Translations under genes and position numbers: made by a program
The notes under the pieces: model-generated
What the model saw: the letters and a program-made list of their open reading frames with translations, nothing else
What the model was told of the DNA's origin: nothing
The model's database searches: none
Shown here: positions 34,504 to 43,908 of the stretch, piece after piece
Layout: the number at the start of each line of letters is the position of its first letter
Position numbering within the stretch: position 1 is the first letter of the stretch
Origin: Bacteroidales bacterium UBA7009
GTDB lineage: Bacteria; Bacteroidota; Bacteroidia; Bacteroidales; Paludibacteraceae
Length of the DNA stretch: 64,000 nucleotides
Reading direction: 5' to 3'
NCBI GenBank assembly: GCA_002449665.1
Contig: DJXH01000057.1
Coordinates: 1 to 64,000 of the forward strand

Positions 34504-36555
34504 ATGAAACAACTACAACTACTCAAAGACGATCCTTATCTTCAGCCCTACTCTTCAGCCATTCAAGGCAGATACGATTATGCAATGCGCCGCGAAAAAG
34601 AACTGACCGGCACAGGCAAACTGAAAGACTGGGCTAACGGACACCTCTATTTCGGTCTTCATTATACCAAAGAGCAAGACAAAAACTTTTGGGTTCTCCG
34701 CGAGTGGGCTCCCAACGCTACCGCTATCTACATAAAAGGCGATATGAACGGCTGGCAGAAAAGTGAAGATTACCGGCTTTGGCATATAGGCAACGGAGTG
34801 TGGGAAGGTAAGTTCAGCGAAGACAAACTGAAGCACGGACAACTATACAAACTGCTTGTGGAATGGCAAGGCGGGTACGGAGAACGTATTCCGTCATACG
34901 CCAACAGAGTTGTACAAGATGACTATACGAAGATTTTTTCAGCACAAGTATGGAACCCCGAACCGTATAAATGGCACTCCCGCCGTAAGCCGGATTTGAA
35001 AAAAGAAGAACTGTTTATCTACGAGTGTCATATAGGTATGGCAGGCGAAGAGGAAAAAGTATCAACCTACAACGAATTCCGCCAAAATGTTTTGCCGCGT
35101 GTTGACTCACTCGGATATAACTGCCTGCAGATTATGGCTGTGCAGGAGCATCCGTATTACGGCTCATTTGGCTATCACGTTAGCAATTTCTTTGCCGCTT
35201 CGTCTCGTTTCGGTACACCCGAAGAACTGAAAGCCCTCATTGACGATGCTCACGCAAGAGGAATGGCAGTGATAATGGATATAGTACATTCTCACGCCGT
35301 AAAGAACGAACTTGAAGGTCTCGGCAACTTTGACGGCACTCCGTATCAGTATTTCCACGACGGAGCAAGACGTGAGCATCCGGCTTGGGACAGCTTGTGC
35401 TTCAACTATGGTAAGACCGAAGTGCTGCATTTCCTGCTCTCCAACTGCAAGTACTGGATGGATGAATATCGTTTTGACGGTTTCCGTTTTGACGGAGTAA
35501 CATCTATGATGTACTACAGCCACGGTCTTGGCGAAGACTTTAACGGCTATGGCAGTTACTTCGGCGGCAATGCCGACGGAGAGGCTATCTGCTATCTTAC
35601 CCTTGCCAACAAACTCATTCACGAAGTCAATCCGCGTGCCATCACCATAGCAGAAGATATGTCTGGTATGCCCGGATTGGCACGCGCCATACAAGATGGT
35701 GGAGTAGGCTTTGACTATCGTCTTGCTATGGGAATACCCGACTTCTGGATAAAATATATCAAAGAGGTGAAAGACGAAGACTGGAAAGCCGGACATATAT
35801 TCTACGAGATGACCAATCGCCGCCAAGACGAGAAGACCATTTCCTACGCTGAGAGTCATGACCAAGCACTTGTAGGCGACAAGACTATTATTTTCCGCCT
35901 TATAGACTCTGATATGTATTGGCACTTTGAGCACGGACACAGTACCTATATGGTGGACAGAGGTATAGCACTTCATAAGATGATACGTCTTATCACCGCC
36001 TCCACTGCCAACGGCGGCTACCTTACCTTTATGGGCAATGAGTTCGGACACCCCGAGTGGATAGACTTCCCGCGTGAGGGCAACGGATGGAGTTATAAGT
36101 ACGCTCGTCGCCAATGGTCGCTTGTGGATAATGAGAACCTGTATTTTGCAGAACTCAACCGCTTCGACAAGGCGATGGTCCATTTGCTGCGCGAGAACAT
36201 GCTGTCCGTAAAAGACCAAAACGGACAACACCTGCCATGGATATATAAACTTTGCGACAACGATGGCGACCAAGTGGTGGCATACCAGCGAGGCGACCTT
36301 GTTTTTGTCTTCAACTGGAATGGTCAACGCTCGTTCAGCGACTATGGTATTCTTGCACCCGAAGGCAAATATCGTGTATTGCTTAATACAGACGACAGGC
36401 AGTTTGCCGGTTTCGGAATAGCGGACGACAGCGTTGAGCACTTTACGCAGCACGACCCGCTTTATGCTTTGCCCGACCCGTATTCGGGTTTGGTAAAAGG
36501 CTGGCTTCGTCTCTATCTCCCAGCCCGCAGTGCGGTAGTACTTAAAAAAGAGTAA
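34504..36555 (+). CDS. glgB: 1,4-alpha-glucan branching enzyme (eukaryote-like GH13_8)
   Basis: Introduces alpha-1,6 branches into glycogen. The 683-residue protein has an N-terminal CBM48 domain (FWVLREWAPNATAIYIKGDMNGW as the ligand-facing strands, about 65-90) and the GH13 barrel: DIVHSHAVKN, nucleophile Asp in DGFRFDGVTSM, acid Glu in IAEDMSGMP and Asp in AESHDQ. The wording YECHIGMAGEE and the length are those of the eukaryote-type branching enzymes, not of the longer E. coli type. Followed by nagB. Confidence 0.95.
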   Translation: MKQLQLLKDDPYLQPYSSAIQGRYDYAMRREKELTGTGKLKDWANGHLYFGLHYTKEQDKNFWVLREWAPNATAIYIKGDMNGWQKSEDYRLWHIGNGVWEGKFSEDKLKHGQLYKLLVEWQGGYGERIPSYANRVVQDDYTKIFSAQVWNPEPYKWHSRRKPDLKKEELFIYECHIGMAGEEEKVSTYNEFRQNVLPRVDSLGYNCLQIMAVQEHPYYGSFGYHVSNFFAASSRFGTPEELKALIDDAHARGMAVIMDIVHSHAVKNELEGLGNFDGTPYQYFHDGARREHPAWDSLCFNYGKTEVLHFLLSNCKYWMDEYRFDGFRFDGVTSMMYYSHGLGEDFNGYGSYFGGNADGEAICYLTLANKLIHEVNPRAITIAEDMSGMPGLARAIQDGGVGFDYRLAMGIPDFWIKYIKEVKDEDWKAGHIFYEMTNRRQDEKTISYAESHDQALVGDKTIIFRLIDSDMYWHFEHGHSTYMVDRGIALHKMIRLITASTANGGYLTFMGNEFGHPEWIDFPREGNGWSYKYARRQWSLVDNENLYFAELNRFDKAMVHLLRENMLSVKDQNGQHLPWIYKLCDNDGDQVVAYQRGDLVFVFNWNGQRSFSDYGILAPEGKYRVLLNTDDRQFAGFGIADDSVEHFTQHDPLYALPDPYSGLVKGWLRLYLPARSAVVLKKE

Positions 36556-36576
36556 ATTAACATAAAGATAATAGTT

Positions 36577-37386
36577 ATGAGAGTAATAATAGAAAAAGAC
36601 TATGACCTGCTCAGCCGCTGGGCAGCCAACTATGTTGCCAAACGTATCAATGAGTATGCTCCCAAAGAGAGCAATCCTTTCGTACTCGGTCTGCCCACCG
36701 GCTCATCGCCGCTCGGGATGTACAAGAACCTTATAGAGTTGAACAAACAAGGGAAAGTAAGTTTCCGTAACGTTGTAACGTTTAACATGGATGAGTATGT
36801 GGGTATAGCGGAAGACCACCCCGAGAGTTATCACTCTTTTATGTGGAATAACTTCTTCTCACATATAGACATACCTCGTGAGAATGTGCATATACTTAAC
36901 GGCAATGCTCCCGACCTTATGGCTGAATGTGCGCGCTACGAAGCCACTATACGCCAATTTGGCGGCATACACCTGTTTGTAGGAGGTATAGGTCCTGACG
37001 GACATATAGCATTCAACGAACCCGGTTCTTCCCTCTCATCTCGTACCAGAATAAAAGAACTGACACAAGATACCATTATTGCCAATTCGCGTTTCTTCGG
37101 CGGCGATGTTACGCAAGTACCCCACACTGCTCTTACGGTAGGAGTAGGAACGGTGATGGATGCAAAGGAAGTAATGGTACTTGTAAACGGACATCAGAAG
37201 GCACGCGCCTTGCTTCACGTCATAGAAAGACCTATAAGCCACATGTGGACAGTCAGTGCGCTACAGATGCACCAACACGGCATCATCGTTTGCGACGAGA
37301 GCGCGTGCGACGAACTGAAAGTAGGTACATATAAGTATTTCAGAGATATTGAGAAAAATAACCTTGACCCTGATACTCTGCTTTAA
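36577..37386 (+). CDS. nagB: Glucosamine-6-phosphate deaminase
   Basis: Converts glucosamine 6-phosphate to fructose 6-phosphate and ammonia. The 269-residue enzyme has LGLPTGSSPLGMYKNLIEL, FNMDEYVG (catalytic Asp), GGIGPDGHIAFNEPGSS (catalytic His) and SALQMHQHG. The stop codon falls in the loop of a terminator hairpin whose left arm is the last codons. Confidence 0.96.
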   Translation: MRVIIEKDYDLLSRWAANYVAKRINEYAPKESNPFVLGLPTGSSPLGMYKNLIELNKQGKVSFRNVVTFNMDEYVGIAEDHPESYHSFMWNNFFSHIDIPRENVHILNGNAPDLMAECARYEATIRQFGGIHLFVGGIGPDGHIAFNEPGSSLSSRTRIKELTQDTIIANSRFFGGDVTQVPHTALTVGVGTVMDAKEVMVLVNGHQKARALLHVIERPISHMWTVSALQMHQHGIIVCDESACDELKVGTYKYFRDIEKNNLDPDTLL

Positions 37387-37403
37387 CAGCAGAGTATCTT
37401 TTT
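37372..37403 (+). terminator. Intrinsic terminator of the glgB-nagB operon
   Basis: GATACTCTGCT (37372-37382) pairs perfectly with AGCAGAGTATC (37388-37398) around a five-base loop containing the nagB stop codon, followed by five T. It separates nagB from the convergent mnmG, whose stop codon lies at 37402-37404. Confidence 0.8.
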
Positions 37404-39276
37404 ATCTTCCGAGCAGCACAAGCAGAACGCTGATGTCGTTCGGGCTGACACCCGGTATGCGACTTGCATCGCCTATGGTGCGGGGCTTGATTCGTTGGAG
37501 TTTTTGGCGTGCTTCGGTGGAAAGCGACTGTATGGCAGAGTAGTCGGTATCTTCTTTGAGATAGATATTCTCTAATCTTTGCAGTTTTTCCGCCGCTTGT
37601 TTTTCGCGTTTTATATAACCCTCATATTTGATTTCTATCTCCACTTCTTCTTTCACTTCCTCTCGCATATCCTTAAAGAGGTCGGTCAGTTCGCGAAGTG
37701 CCGGCAATGCCTCTTCAAGCATATCGAGTGTGATTTGCGGTCTGAGCAGCAGGTCTTTGGCGTGGGTATAGTTTTTAAGCGGTGTAGTGCCTGCTTTTTC
37801 AAGTAGCGGATTGATATAATCGGGAGCAATTAGTGCGTTTTCAAAAAAGCCTGTCAGCAGTTTTTCCCACTCGTGTTTTTTTTGCAGAAGCCGGTATCTT
37901 TCTGCGGTGGCAAGTCCTATGTCGTAGCCCTTTTTAGTCAAGCGTTCATCGGCATTATCCTGCCTTAAGAGTATGCGATATTCGGCGCGGGAAGTGAACA
38001 TACGGTACGGCTCGTCCACACCTTTGTTTACAAGGTCGTCTATCAGTACGCCTATATAACTCTCATCGCGTTTAAGAATAAACTCTCCCAAACCGTTTAT
38101 TGCCCTGTGTGCATTGATACCGGCTATCAGTCCTTGTCCCGCCGCTTCTTCATATCCCGTAGTGCCGTTTATCTGTCCGGCAAAGAAGAGATTTTTTATA
38201 AGTTTGGTCTCAAGTGTATGATGTAGTTGTGTAGGGTCGAAGAAGTCGTATTCTATGGCATATCCGGGTCTGTAGAGAACTACATTTTCAAGTCCTTCCA
38301 CTGTTTTGAGGGCTTCCCATTGAACGTTCCATGGCAGGCTGGACGAGAAGCCGTTTACGTAGTATTCGTTGCTGTCCACGCCTTCTGGTTCAAGAAAGAG
38401 TTGGTGAGCCTCTTTTTCGGCAAAAGTAACAATCTTCGTTTCTATACTCGGGCAGTAGCGCGGACCGATACTCTGTATCTGACCGTTATACATCGGACTT
38501 TCGTCAAGATGTGAGCGAAGACAATCGTGAGTGGCAGTGTTCGTATAAGTTATCCAGCAATTTTGTTGCGGCAGAACGCGCTTGATGTCAGTGAGATACG
38601 AAAAATGATGCCAGGTATTGTCACCCTGCTGTTCTGTCAGTTTAGAAAAGTCTATGCTGCGTTTGTCTATTCTCGCCGGTGTGCCTGTCTTCATACGGTC
38701 GGTGGCAAAACCTAAACTTCGGAGTTGCTCTGTCAGTCCTACTGAAGCATTTTCGCTTATCCTGCCGCCCTTTATCTGTTGTCCGCCGAAATGCAGCAGT
38801 CCGTTAAGGAAAGTGCCGTTAGTAAGTATGACGGCTCTTGCTTCCATTTCGATGCCAAGCCTTGTCTTTATACCGCAAATTTGCTTGTTTTTAACGACCA
38901 ATTCCACCGCTTCGTCTTGCCATATATTGAGGTTGGGTATATTGCTCAAACACTGTACCCAGTGTTCTATATACCGTTTTCTGTCGCTTTGTGAGCGTGG
39001 CGACCACATAGCGGCACCTTTGCTCTGATTAAGCATACGAAACTGTATGGCAGTGAGGTCAGTGGCTATACCCATTTGTCCGCCGAGTGCATCTATCTCT
39101 CTTACTATCTGTCCTTTGGCTATGCCGCCTATGGCGGGGTTGCAACTCATCTGCGCTATCTTGTTCATATCCATAGTCACGAGCAGAGTCTTGCTGCCGA
39201 GCCGTGCTGCGGCTGCGGCTGCTTCGCAACCTGCGTGTCCTGCTCCCACTACTATGATGTCGTACTTAAAAAGCAT
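37402..39276 (-). CDS. mnmG: tRNA uridine-5-carboxymethylaminomethyl modification enzyme MnmG
   Basis: FAD subunit of the MnmEG complex that modifies wobble U34. The 624-residue protein shows the dinucleotide fold IIVVGAGHAGCEAAAAAARLG, SCNPAIGGIAKG, the GYEEAAGQGLIAGINAH motif and the C-terminal helical region with IEIKYEGYIKRE that contacts MnmE. Normal length. It is the last gene of the cca-cysS-yraN-mnmG run. Confidence 0.96.
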   Translation of the reverse strand: MLFKYDIIVVGAGHAGCEAAAAAARLGSKTLLVTMDMNKIAQMSCNPAIGGIAKGQIVREIDALGGQMGIATDLTAIQFRMLNQSKGAAMWSPRSQSDRKRYIEHWVQCLSNIPNLNIWQDEAVELVVKNKQICGIKTRLGIEMEARAVILTNGTFLNGLLHFGGQQIKGGRISENASVGLTEQLRSLGFATDRMKTGTPARIDKRSIDFSKLTEQQGDNTWHHFSYLTDIKRVLPQQNCWITYTNTATHDCLRSHLDESPMYNGQIQSIGPRYCPSIETKIVTFAEKEAHQLFLEPEGVDSNEYYVNGFSSSLPWNVQWEALKTVEGLENVVLYRPGYAIEYDFFDPTQLHHTLETKLIKNLFFAGQINGTTGYEEAAGQGLIAGINAHRAINGLGEFILKRDESYIGVLIDDLVNKGVDEPYRMFTSRAEYRILLRQDNADERLTKKGYDIGLATAERYRLLQKKHEWEKLLTGFFENALIAPDYINPLLEKAGTTPLKNYTHAKDLLLRPQITLDMLEEALPALRELTDLFKDMREEVKEEVEIEIKYEGYIKREKQAAEKLQRLENIYLKEDTDYSAIQSLSTEARQKLQRIKPRTIGDASRIPGVSPNDISVLLVLLGR

Positions 39277-39288
39277 AGTCTTTGTATG

Positions 39289-39708
39289 TTATAATGTGCG
39301 GCGTTTCTTTTGAGGTTTGTATGTCCCTATGGTTCTCGTCGGCGGATAAAATGCTTCTTCTATGTGATTGATATTCTCTGCTTTCTGTGTTTCAGCATTG
39401 AGTAGTACGGCAATTATGTCAAATCGTGCTTTGAGTTGGCAGCCGTGTTTGCCGATATAGATATTGGCGGCTCTTGCTATCTTTGCTTGTTTGTCTTTGT
39501 CAACATACTCCTCCGGCTGTTTATCTCCGTAGGTTGATGTGCGTGTTTTTACTTCCACAAACGCTATCCAGTCCTTTTTCTGTGCTATTATGTCCACCTC
39601 AAGATGACCGGCATGCCAGTTGTTTTCTAAAATTTTGTAGCCTTTTTCACGCAAAAAAGCAGCCGCAGCCTCTTCGCCTATTACACCCGTATCGTTGTGC
39701 AGAGCCAT
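39289..39708 (-). CDS. YraN family (UPF0102) nuclease-fold protein
   Basis: A 139-residue protein with the PD-(D/E)XK-like core of UPF0102: GEEAAAAFLREKGYKIL, then EVDIIAQKKDWIAFVEVKTR (Asp, Glu-x-Lys). Related to Holliday junction resolvases in fold, but the cellular role of YraN is not established. Twelve bases upstream of mnmG. Confidence 0.88.
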   Translation of the reverse strand: MALHNDTGVIGEEAAAAFLREKGYKILENNWHAGHLEVDIIAQKKDWIAFVEVKTRTSTYGDKQPEEYVDKDKQAKIARAANIYIGKHGCQLKARFDIIAVLLNAETQKAENINHIEEAFYPPTRTIGTYKPQKKRRTL

Positions 39709-39721
39709 ATAAAAGAAGCAG

Positions 39722-41185
39722 TTATAAACTCCACTCGAAGCCGTCTTTCATATCTTTGATGTTGAAACCGAGTTTGATTAGTCTGTCGCGTATGGTATCG
39801 CTTGTAGCCCAATCTTTATTCTGTTTGGCCTTGAGGCGGAGTTCAAGCAGCATATCTACCGCGCCCTTGTATGCTTCCGCGTGCTGCTCGTTGCCGGCAG
39901 AATTGTTCATCTTAAGTCCGAGAATATCTATAACAAATGTCTTCCAAACGGCTTTGAGTTGCTCCAAATCTGCCGATGAAATCGTGGCTTTTCCGTCATA
40001 GATGGTGTTTATGGCGCGTGCTGAATCAAACAGGTGAGAGATGACGATGGGGCTGTTAAGGTCATCGTCCATTGCTTCCTCACATTTCTCTTTTAAGCCT
40101 CCTGTATCTATGGTTGATGTGGCAGCGGGTTGAAGTTTTTGCAAGCGTGTATATGCTTCTGTCAGTCTGGCAAGTCCTTTTTCAGCGGCTTCAAGCGCCT
40201 CGCTCGAAAAGTCAACGGTGGAGCGATAGTGAGCCATCAGAATAAAGAAACGTATTGTCATGGGCGAGAAAGGCTTGGTGAGCAGTTCGTGCTTGCCGGT
40301 GAAGAATTGTTCAAGAGTGATGAAGTTGTTGTAACTTTTGCCCATCTTCTTGCCTGCGATGGTTATCATATTGTTGTGCATCCAGTAGCGTACGCTGTCG
40401 TGACCGAGTGCGGCGCAACTTTGTGCTATCTCCGCTTCGTGGTGCGGGAACATCAGATCCATACCGCCTCCGTGAATATCAAACTGTTCGCCGAGATACT
40501 TGCAGCCCATAGTTGAACATTCCATGTGCCATCCGGGGAAGCCTTCCGACCACGGGCTTGGCCAGTGCATTATATGCTCCGGTGCCGCTTTTTTCCACAG
40601 TGCGAAGTCGTAACTGTGTTTTTTCTCGTCTTGACCGTCCAGTTCGCGAGTCTCTGTAACTATGTCTTGGAGGTTTCTGCCGCTGAGTTTGCCGTAGTGG
40701 TAGTCTTTCGCATATTTCTCCACGTCCATATATACGCTTCCGTTGCTTATGTAGGCATAGCCTTTGTCCAATATCTTCTGAATGAAGGCTATCTGCTCTA
40801 TTATATGTCCGCTGGCGTGTGGCTCTATGGATGGCGGCAGCACGCCGAGTTGTTCCATATCGTGGTGGTAGCGGTTGGTGTAGTATTGTACGACCTCCAT
40901 AGGTTCGAGTTGTTCAAGCCTTGCTTTCTTTGCTATCTTGTCTTCGCCTTCGTCCGCATCGTGCTCAAGGTGTCCTACGTCCGTGATGTTGCGTACATAG
41001 CGCACTTTATAGCCTATATACTGCAAGTAGCGGTAGAGCAGGTCGAAAGTGATAGCAGGGCGGGCGTGTCCGAGGTGGGCATCGCCGTATACGGTCGGAC
41101 CGCATACATACATACCGACAAGCCCCTTGTTAAGAGGGCGGAAATACTCTTTTTGACGAGTGAGTGTATTGTAAATCTGTAACAT
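39722..41185 (-). CDS. cysS: Cysteinyl-tRNA synthetase
   Basis: Class I synthetase of 487 residues. Visible: CGPTVYGDAHLGHARP (zinc Cys and the HIGH-type motif), MECSTMG and HGGGMDLMFPHHEAE (zinc ligands), KKMGKSYNNFITL (KMSKS loop) and the C-terminal helical anticodon-binding part. Lies between cca and yraN with 11-13 base gaps. Confidence 0.96.
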   Translation of the reverse strand: MLQIYNTLTRQKEYFRPLNKGLVGMYVCGPTVYGDAHLGHARPAITFDLLYRYLQYIGYKVRYVRNITDVGHLEHDADEGEDKIAKKARLEQLEPMEVVQYYTNRYHHDMEQLGVLPPSIEPHASGHIIEQIAFIQKILDKGYAYISNGSVYMDVEKYAKDYHYGKLSGRNLQDIVTETRELDGQDEKKHSYDFALWKKAAPEHIMHWPSPWSEGFPGWHMECSTMGCKYLGEQFDIHGGGMDLMFPHHEAEIAQSCAALGHDSVRYWMHNNMITIAGKKMGKSYNNFITLEQFFTGKHELLTKPFSPMTIRFFILMAHYRSTVDFSSEALEAAEKGLARLTEAYTRLQKLQPAATSTIDTGGLKEKCEEAMDDDLNSPIVISHLFDSARAINTIYDGKATISSADLEQLKAVWKTFVIDILGLKMNNSAGNEQHAEAYKGAVDMLLELRLKAKQNKDWATSDTIRDRLIKLGFNIKDMKDGFEWSL

Positions 41186-41196
41186 ATAATAGTAAT

Positions 41197-42681
41197 TTAT
41201 TTTTCAGGTACAGTTAATCCTTTTTCTTTTGCCGCTTGGTAGAGATATTGGAGTGCGGCTTCTCTTTCGTTGGGTATGACACCGTCTAATATGGCATCTT
41301 TTATCTTACTTTTGAGTTCGCCCACAAGGTTGCAAGGCTCAAGTGAGAAAATCTGCATTATCTCGTCTCCTTTTACGGGTGGTTGGAAGTTGCGAACACG
41401 GTCTTTTTCCTCTATCTCAACCATCTTTTTTCTGACGAGTTGGTAGTTGTCGTGATATCGTCTTACCTTGTCTTCATTTTTGCTTGTTATGTCGGCATCA
41501 CACAGCAGCATAAGGTCGTCTATGTCGTCTCCCGCCTCAAAAAGCAGCCGTCTGACGGCAGAGTCGGTAACGGTATCTTCTATTAGATTAATGGGGCGCA
41601 TGTGCAGTTCTACTAATTTGACTATATAGTCCATCTTCTCGTTTTGCGGCATCTTCATTGTCTTGAAGATACGCGGAATCATACGTGCGCCTATGTAGTT
41701 ATGGTTGTAGAAAGTCCAGCCGGCAACGGGATCCCAAGCCTTGCTTTTGGGCTTGCCTATGTCGTGCAGAAGTGCCGCCCACCGCAACCACAGATTGTCA
41801 GATTTCATCGACACATTATCTACTACCTGCAGTGTATGATAGAAGACATCTTTATGTCCTCTGCCTTCTTTGGCTTCTATGCCTTTGAGGGCTGCCAACT
41901 CGGGGAAGATAAGCGGGAGCAGACCTGTGCTGTCAAGCAGTTTCCACCCTACCGACGGACGGCGAGATAGCATCATCTTGTTGAGTTCGTCCACAATGCG
42001 CTCTTTGGTGATGATGCTTATTCGCTCACGATTGCGTTCTATGGCATCGAAGGTGGGACGGTCAAGATAAAAGCCTAATTGTGAGGCGAACCTTACAGCC
42101 CGCATCATTCGTAGCGGGTCGTCGGAGAAAGTGATGTCGGGGTCAAGGGGGGTGCGGATAATACACTGCTCCATATCTTCCATTCCGCCGAAGGGGTCAA
42201 GCAGTTCACCGTACCTGTTGCTGTTAAGGCAGATAGCCAAAGCATTGATGGTAAAATCGCGTCGATTTTGGTCTTCTTCCAGCGTGCCGTCTTCTACGAT
42301 AGGGTTGCGGCTGTCGTGTCTGTAGCTCTCTTTCCTCGCGCCGACAAACTCAAGTTCTATATCTTGCTTTTTTACTTGAGCCGTACCGTAAGTCTTAAAA
42401 ACGTTCAAGTGTGTCCCTTTGCCGAGAGCATCTGCCACAGCCTTTGCCAGCATAATACCTATGCTCACTTCTTTTGGCGAACCGTTATTCTCTTCAACCT
42501 CGCCGTCATTCCTATCGGAGGCAGGTCTAACGGCTACGATGTCAATATCTTTGCTGTCGCGATGGAGAAACAGGTCTCTTACCCAGCCGCCGATGACATA
42601 ACATTCCAAGCCGAGCCTGTCAGCCTCTTTGCCTACAAGCTTCAGCAGCCTGTCATTTATTTTTTCGTTATGTACTGTCAT
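41197..42681 (-). CDS. CCA tRNA nucleotidyltransferase / poly(A) polymerase family with HD domain
   Basis: A 494-residue class II nucleotidyltransferase: YVIGGWVRDLFLHRDSKDIDIV (GG and DxD motifs), RRDFTINALAICL, DPLRMMRAVRFASQLGF, then an HD domain (LLHDIGKPKSKAW). It should add or repair the 3'-CCA of tRNA; the family also contains poly(A) polymerases, but this Bacteroidota form with an HD domain is normally the CCA enzyme. ATG at 42681 is chosen because the preceding codons of the open frame overlap the promoter at 42721. Confidence 0.88.
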   Translation of the reverse strand: MTVHNEKINDRLLKLVGKEADRLGLECYVIGGWVRDLFLHRDSKDIDIVAVRPASDRNDGEVEENNGSPKEVSIGIMLAKAVADALGKGTHLNVFKTYGTAQVKKQDIELEFVGARKESYRHDSRNPIVEDGTLEEDQNRRDFTINALAICLNSNRYGELLDPFGGMEDMEQCIIRTPLDPDITFSDDPLRMMRAVRFASQLGFYLDRPTFDAIERNRERISIITKERIVDELNKMMLSRRPSVGWKLLDSTGLLPLIFPELAALKGIEAKEGRGHKDVFYHTLQVVDNVSMKSDNLWLRWAALLHDIGKPKSKAWDPVAGWTFYNHNYIGARMIPRIFKTMKMPQNEKMDYIVKLVELHMRPINLIEDTVTDSAVRRLLFEAGDDIDDLMLLCDADITSKNEDKVRRYHDNYQLVRKKMVEIEEKDRVRNFQPPVKGDEIMQIFSLEPCNLVGELKSKIKDAILDGVIPNEREAALQYLYQAAKEKGLTVPEK

Positions 42682-42720
42682 AGATATTGTCTGATTGGCA
42701 GTAATAAGCCATATAAACGT

Positions 42721-42753
42721 GCAAAGGTACAATATTTATTCGGATTAGACAAA
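42721..42753 (-). promoter_or_regulatory. Promoter of cca-cysS-yraN-mnmG
   Basis: Minus strand: TTTG (42750-42753), 20-base spacer, TACCTTTGC (42721-42729), 39 bases ahead of the cca ATG. Divergent from the thiL promoter. Confidence 0.75.
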
Positions 42754-42788
42754 AATATGCCCAATTTTAGCACAATATATATCAAAGG

Positions 42789-42821
42789 TTTGTGTATCTT
42801 GCATTTTTGCAGTAATTTTGC
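42789..42821 (+). promoter_or_regulatory. Promoter of the thiL operon
   Basis: TTTG (42789-42792), 20-base spacer, TAATTTTGC (42813-42821), about 25 bases ahead of the thiL ATG. Confidence 0.7.
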
Positions 42822-42846
42822 GGCGTATTATGTGTTTATGAATATT

Positions 42847-43899
42847 ATGAAGCGTACCGAAATTTCTACTATGGGTGAGTTCGGACTGATAGAACACCTG
42901 ACCCGTGATTTGTCTTCAATTCAGCCCTCCACCCAAAAGTCGGCTGGTGATGATGCGGCTGTGATGAACTATAACCTGCTACCCTCTGCCGAAAAACAGC
43001 GTGTGCTGATGACTACCGACCTGTTGCTTGAAGGTGTACATTTTAACCTTGAGTATGTACCTCTCAAGCACTTGGGGTATAAAGCCGCAGTAGTTAATTT
43101 CTCCGACATCTACGCTATGAACGGCACTCCGACACAGATTACAGTTTCGCTCGGTATATCCGCGCGATTTTCCGTAGAAGATATAGAAGAACTGTATGCC
43201 GGTATTCGCTTGGCTTGCGAGAGATATAAAGTGGATATAGTAGGCGGAGATACGAGTGCTTCAATGACCGGACTTGCTATCAGCATCACTTGTATCGGTA
43301 CAGCCAAAGATGAAGATATAGTATATCGTAACGGTGCCAAACTGAATGACCTTATATGTGTTTCCGGTAATCTCGGTACTGCCTATATGGGACTTCAACT
43401 GCTTGAACGTGAGCGTATCGCGCTAAAAGGTAACTATGGAGTAAAACAGGAAATACCCGCTTTTGAAGGTCGTGAGTACCTGCTTGAACGGCAACTCAAA
43501 CCCGAGGCAAGGAGAGACATCACAGAGGCTCTGCGCAAAGCCGGAATAAAGCCGACGGCAATGATGGATGTGAGCGACGGACTGAGTAGCGAACTGATGC
43601 ATATATGCAAGCAGTCGGCTACAGGGTGCGATATATATGAAGACAAACTGCCTATAGACTTCAAAGCGGCACAACTCGCGGAAGAGATGAATCTCAATAT
43701 TGTTACTTGCGCACTGAACGGCGGCGAGGACTACGAACTGCTGTTTACCTGCGATATACATGACTATGAGAAACTGATACCTATTGACGACATTTATATC
43801 ATAGGACACATAACGGAGCAGTCGCAAGGCTGTCGCCTTATAGGAAGAAACGGCGAAGTACTCAACTTGCAAGCACAAGGTTGGCAGGCATTTAAGTAA
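42847..43899 (+). CDS. thiL: Thiamine-monophosphate kinase
   Basis: Phosphorylates thiamine phosphate to thiamine pyrophosphate. The 350-residue AIRS-family protein has GDDAAV near residue 33, TTDLLLEGVHF, NFSDIYAMNG, VGGDTSASMTG, MMDVSDGLSSELMHI and NGGEDYELLFT. The start at 42847 (MKRTEISTMGEFGL) matches the family N-terminus; an ATG three codons upstream is possible. The frame continues open far upstream, but that part is antisense to cca and lies before the promoter. Confidence 0.95.
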   Translation: MKRTEISTMGEFGLIEHLTRDLSSIQPSTQKSAGDDAAVMNYNLLPSAEKQRVLMTTDLLLEGVHFNLEYVPLKHLGYKAAVVNFSDIYAMNGTPTQITVSLGISARFSVEDIEELYAGIRLACERYKVDIVGGDTSASMTGLAISITCIGTAKDEDIVYRNGAKLNDLICVSGNLGTAYMGLQLLERERIALKGNYGVKQEIPAFEGREYLLERQLKPEARRDITEALRKAGIKPTAMMDVSDGLSSELMHICKQSATGCDIYEDKLPIDFKAAQLAEEMNLNIVTCALNGGEDYELLFTCDIHDYEKLIPIDDIYIIGHITEQSQGCRLIGRNGEVLNLQAQGWQAFK

Positions 43900-43908
43900 A
43901 AACATAAT

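Noticed and set aside
36123..36131. DnaA box TGTGGATAA
   Set aside because: A single copy inside glgB with no cluster of boxes or A/T-rich unwinding region; not an origin, despite the parS site elsewhere in the window.
35164..36453. A 429-codon leftward open frame opposite glgB
   Set aside because: Antisense shadow of a clear GH13 branching enzyme; no domain and no start context.
42268..42846. Upstream extension of thiL by about 190 codons
   Set aside because: It is antisense to the cca gene and precedes the consensus thiL promoter; the ThiL family starts at about 42847.
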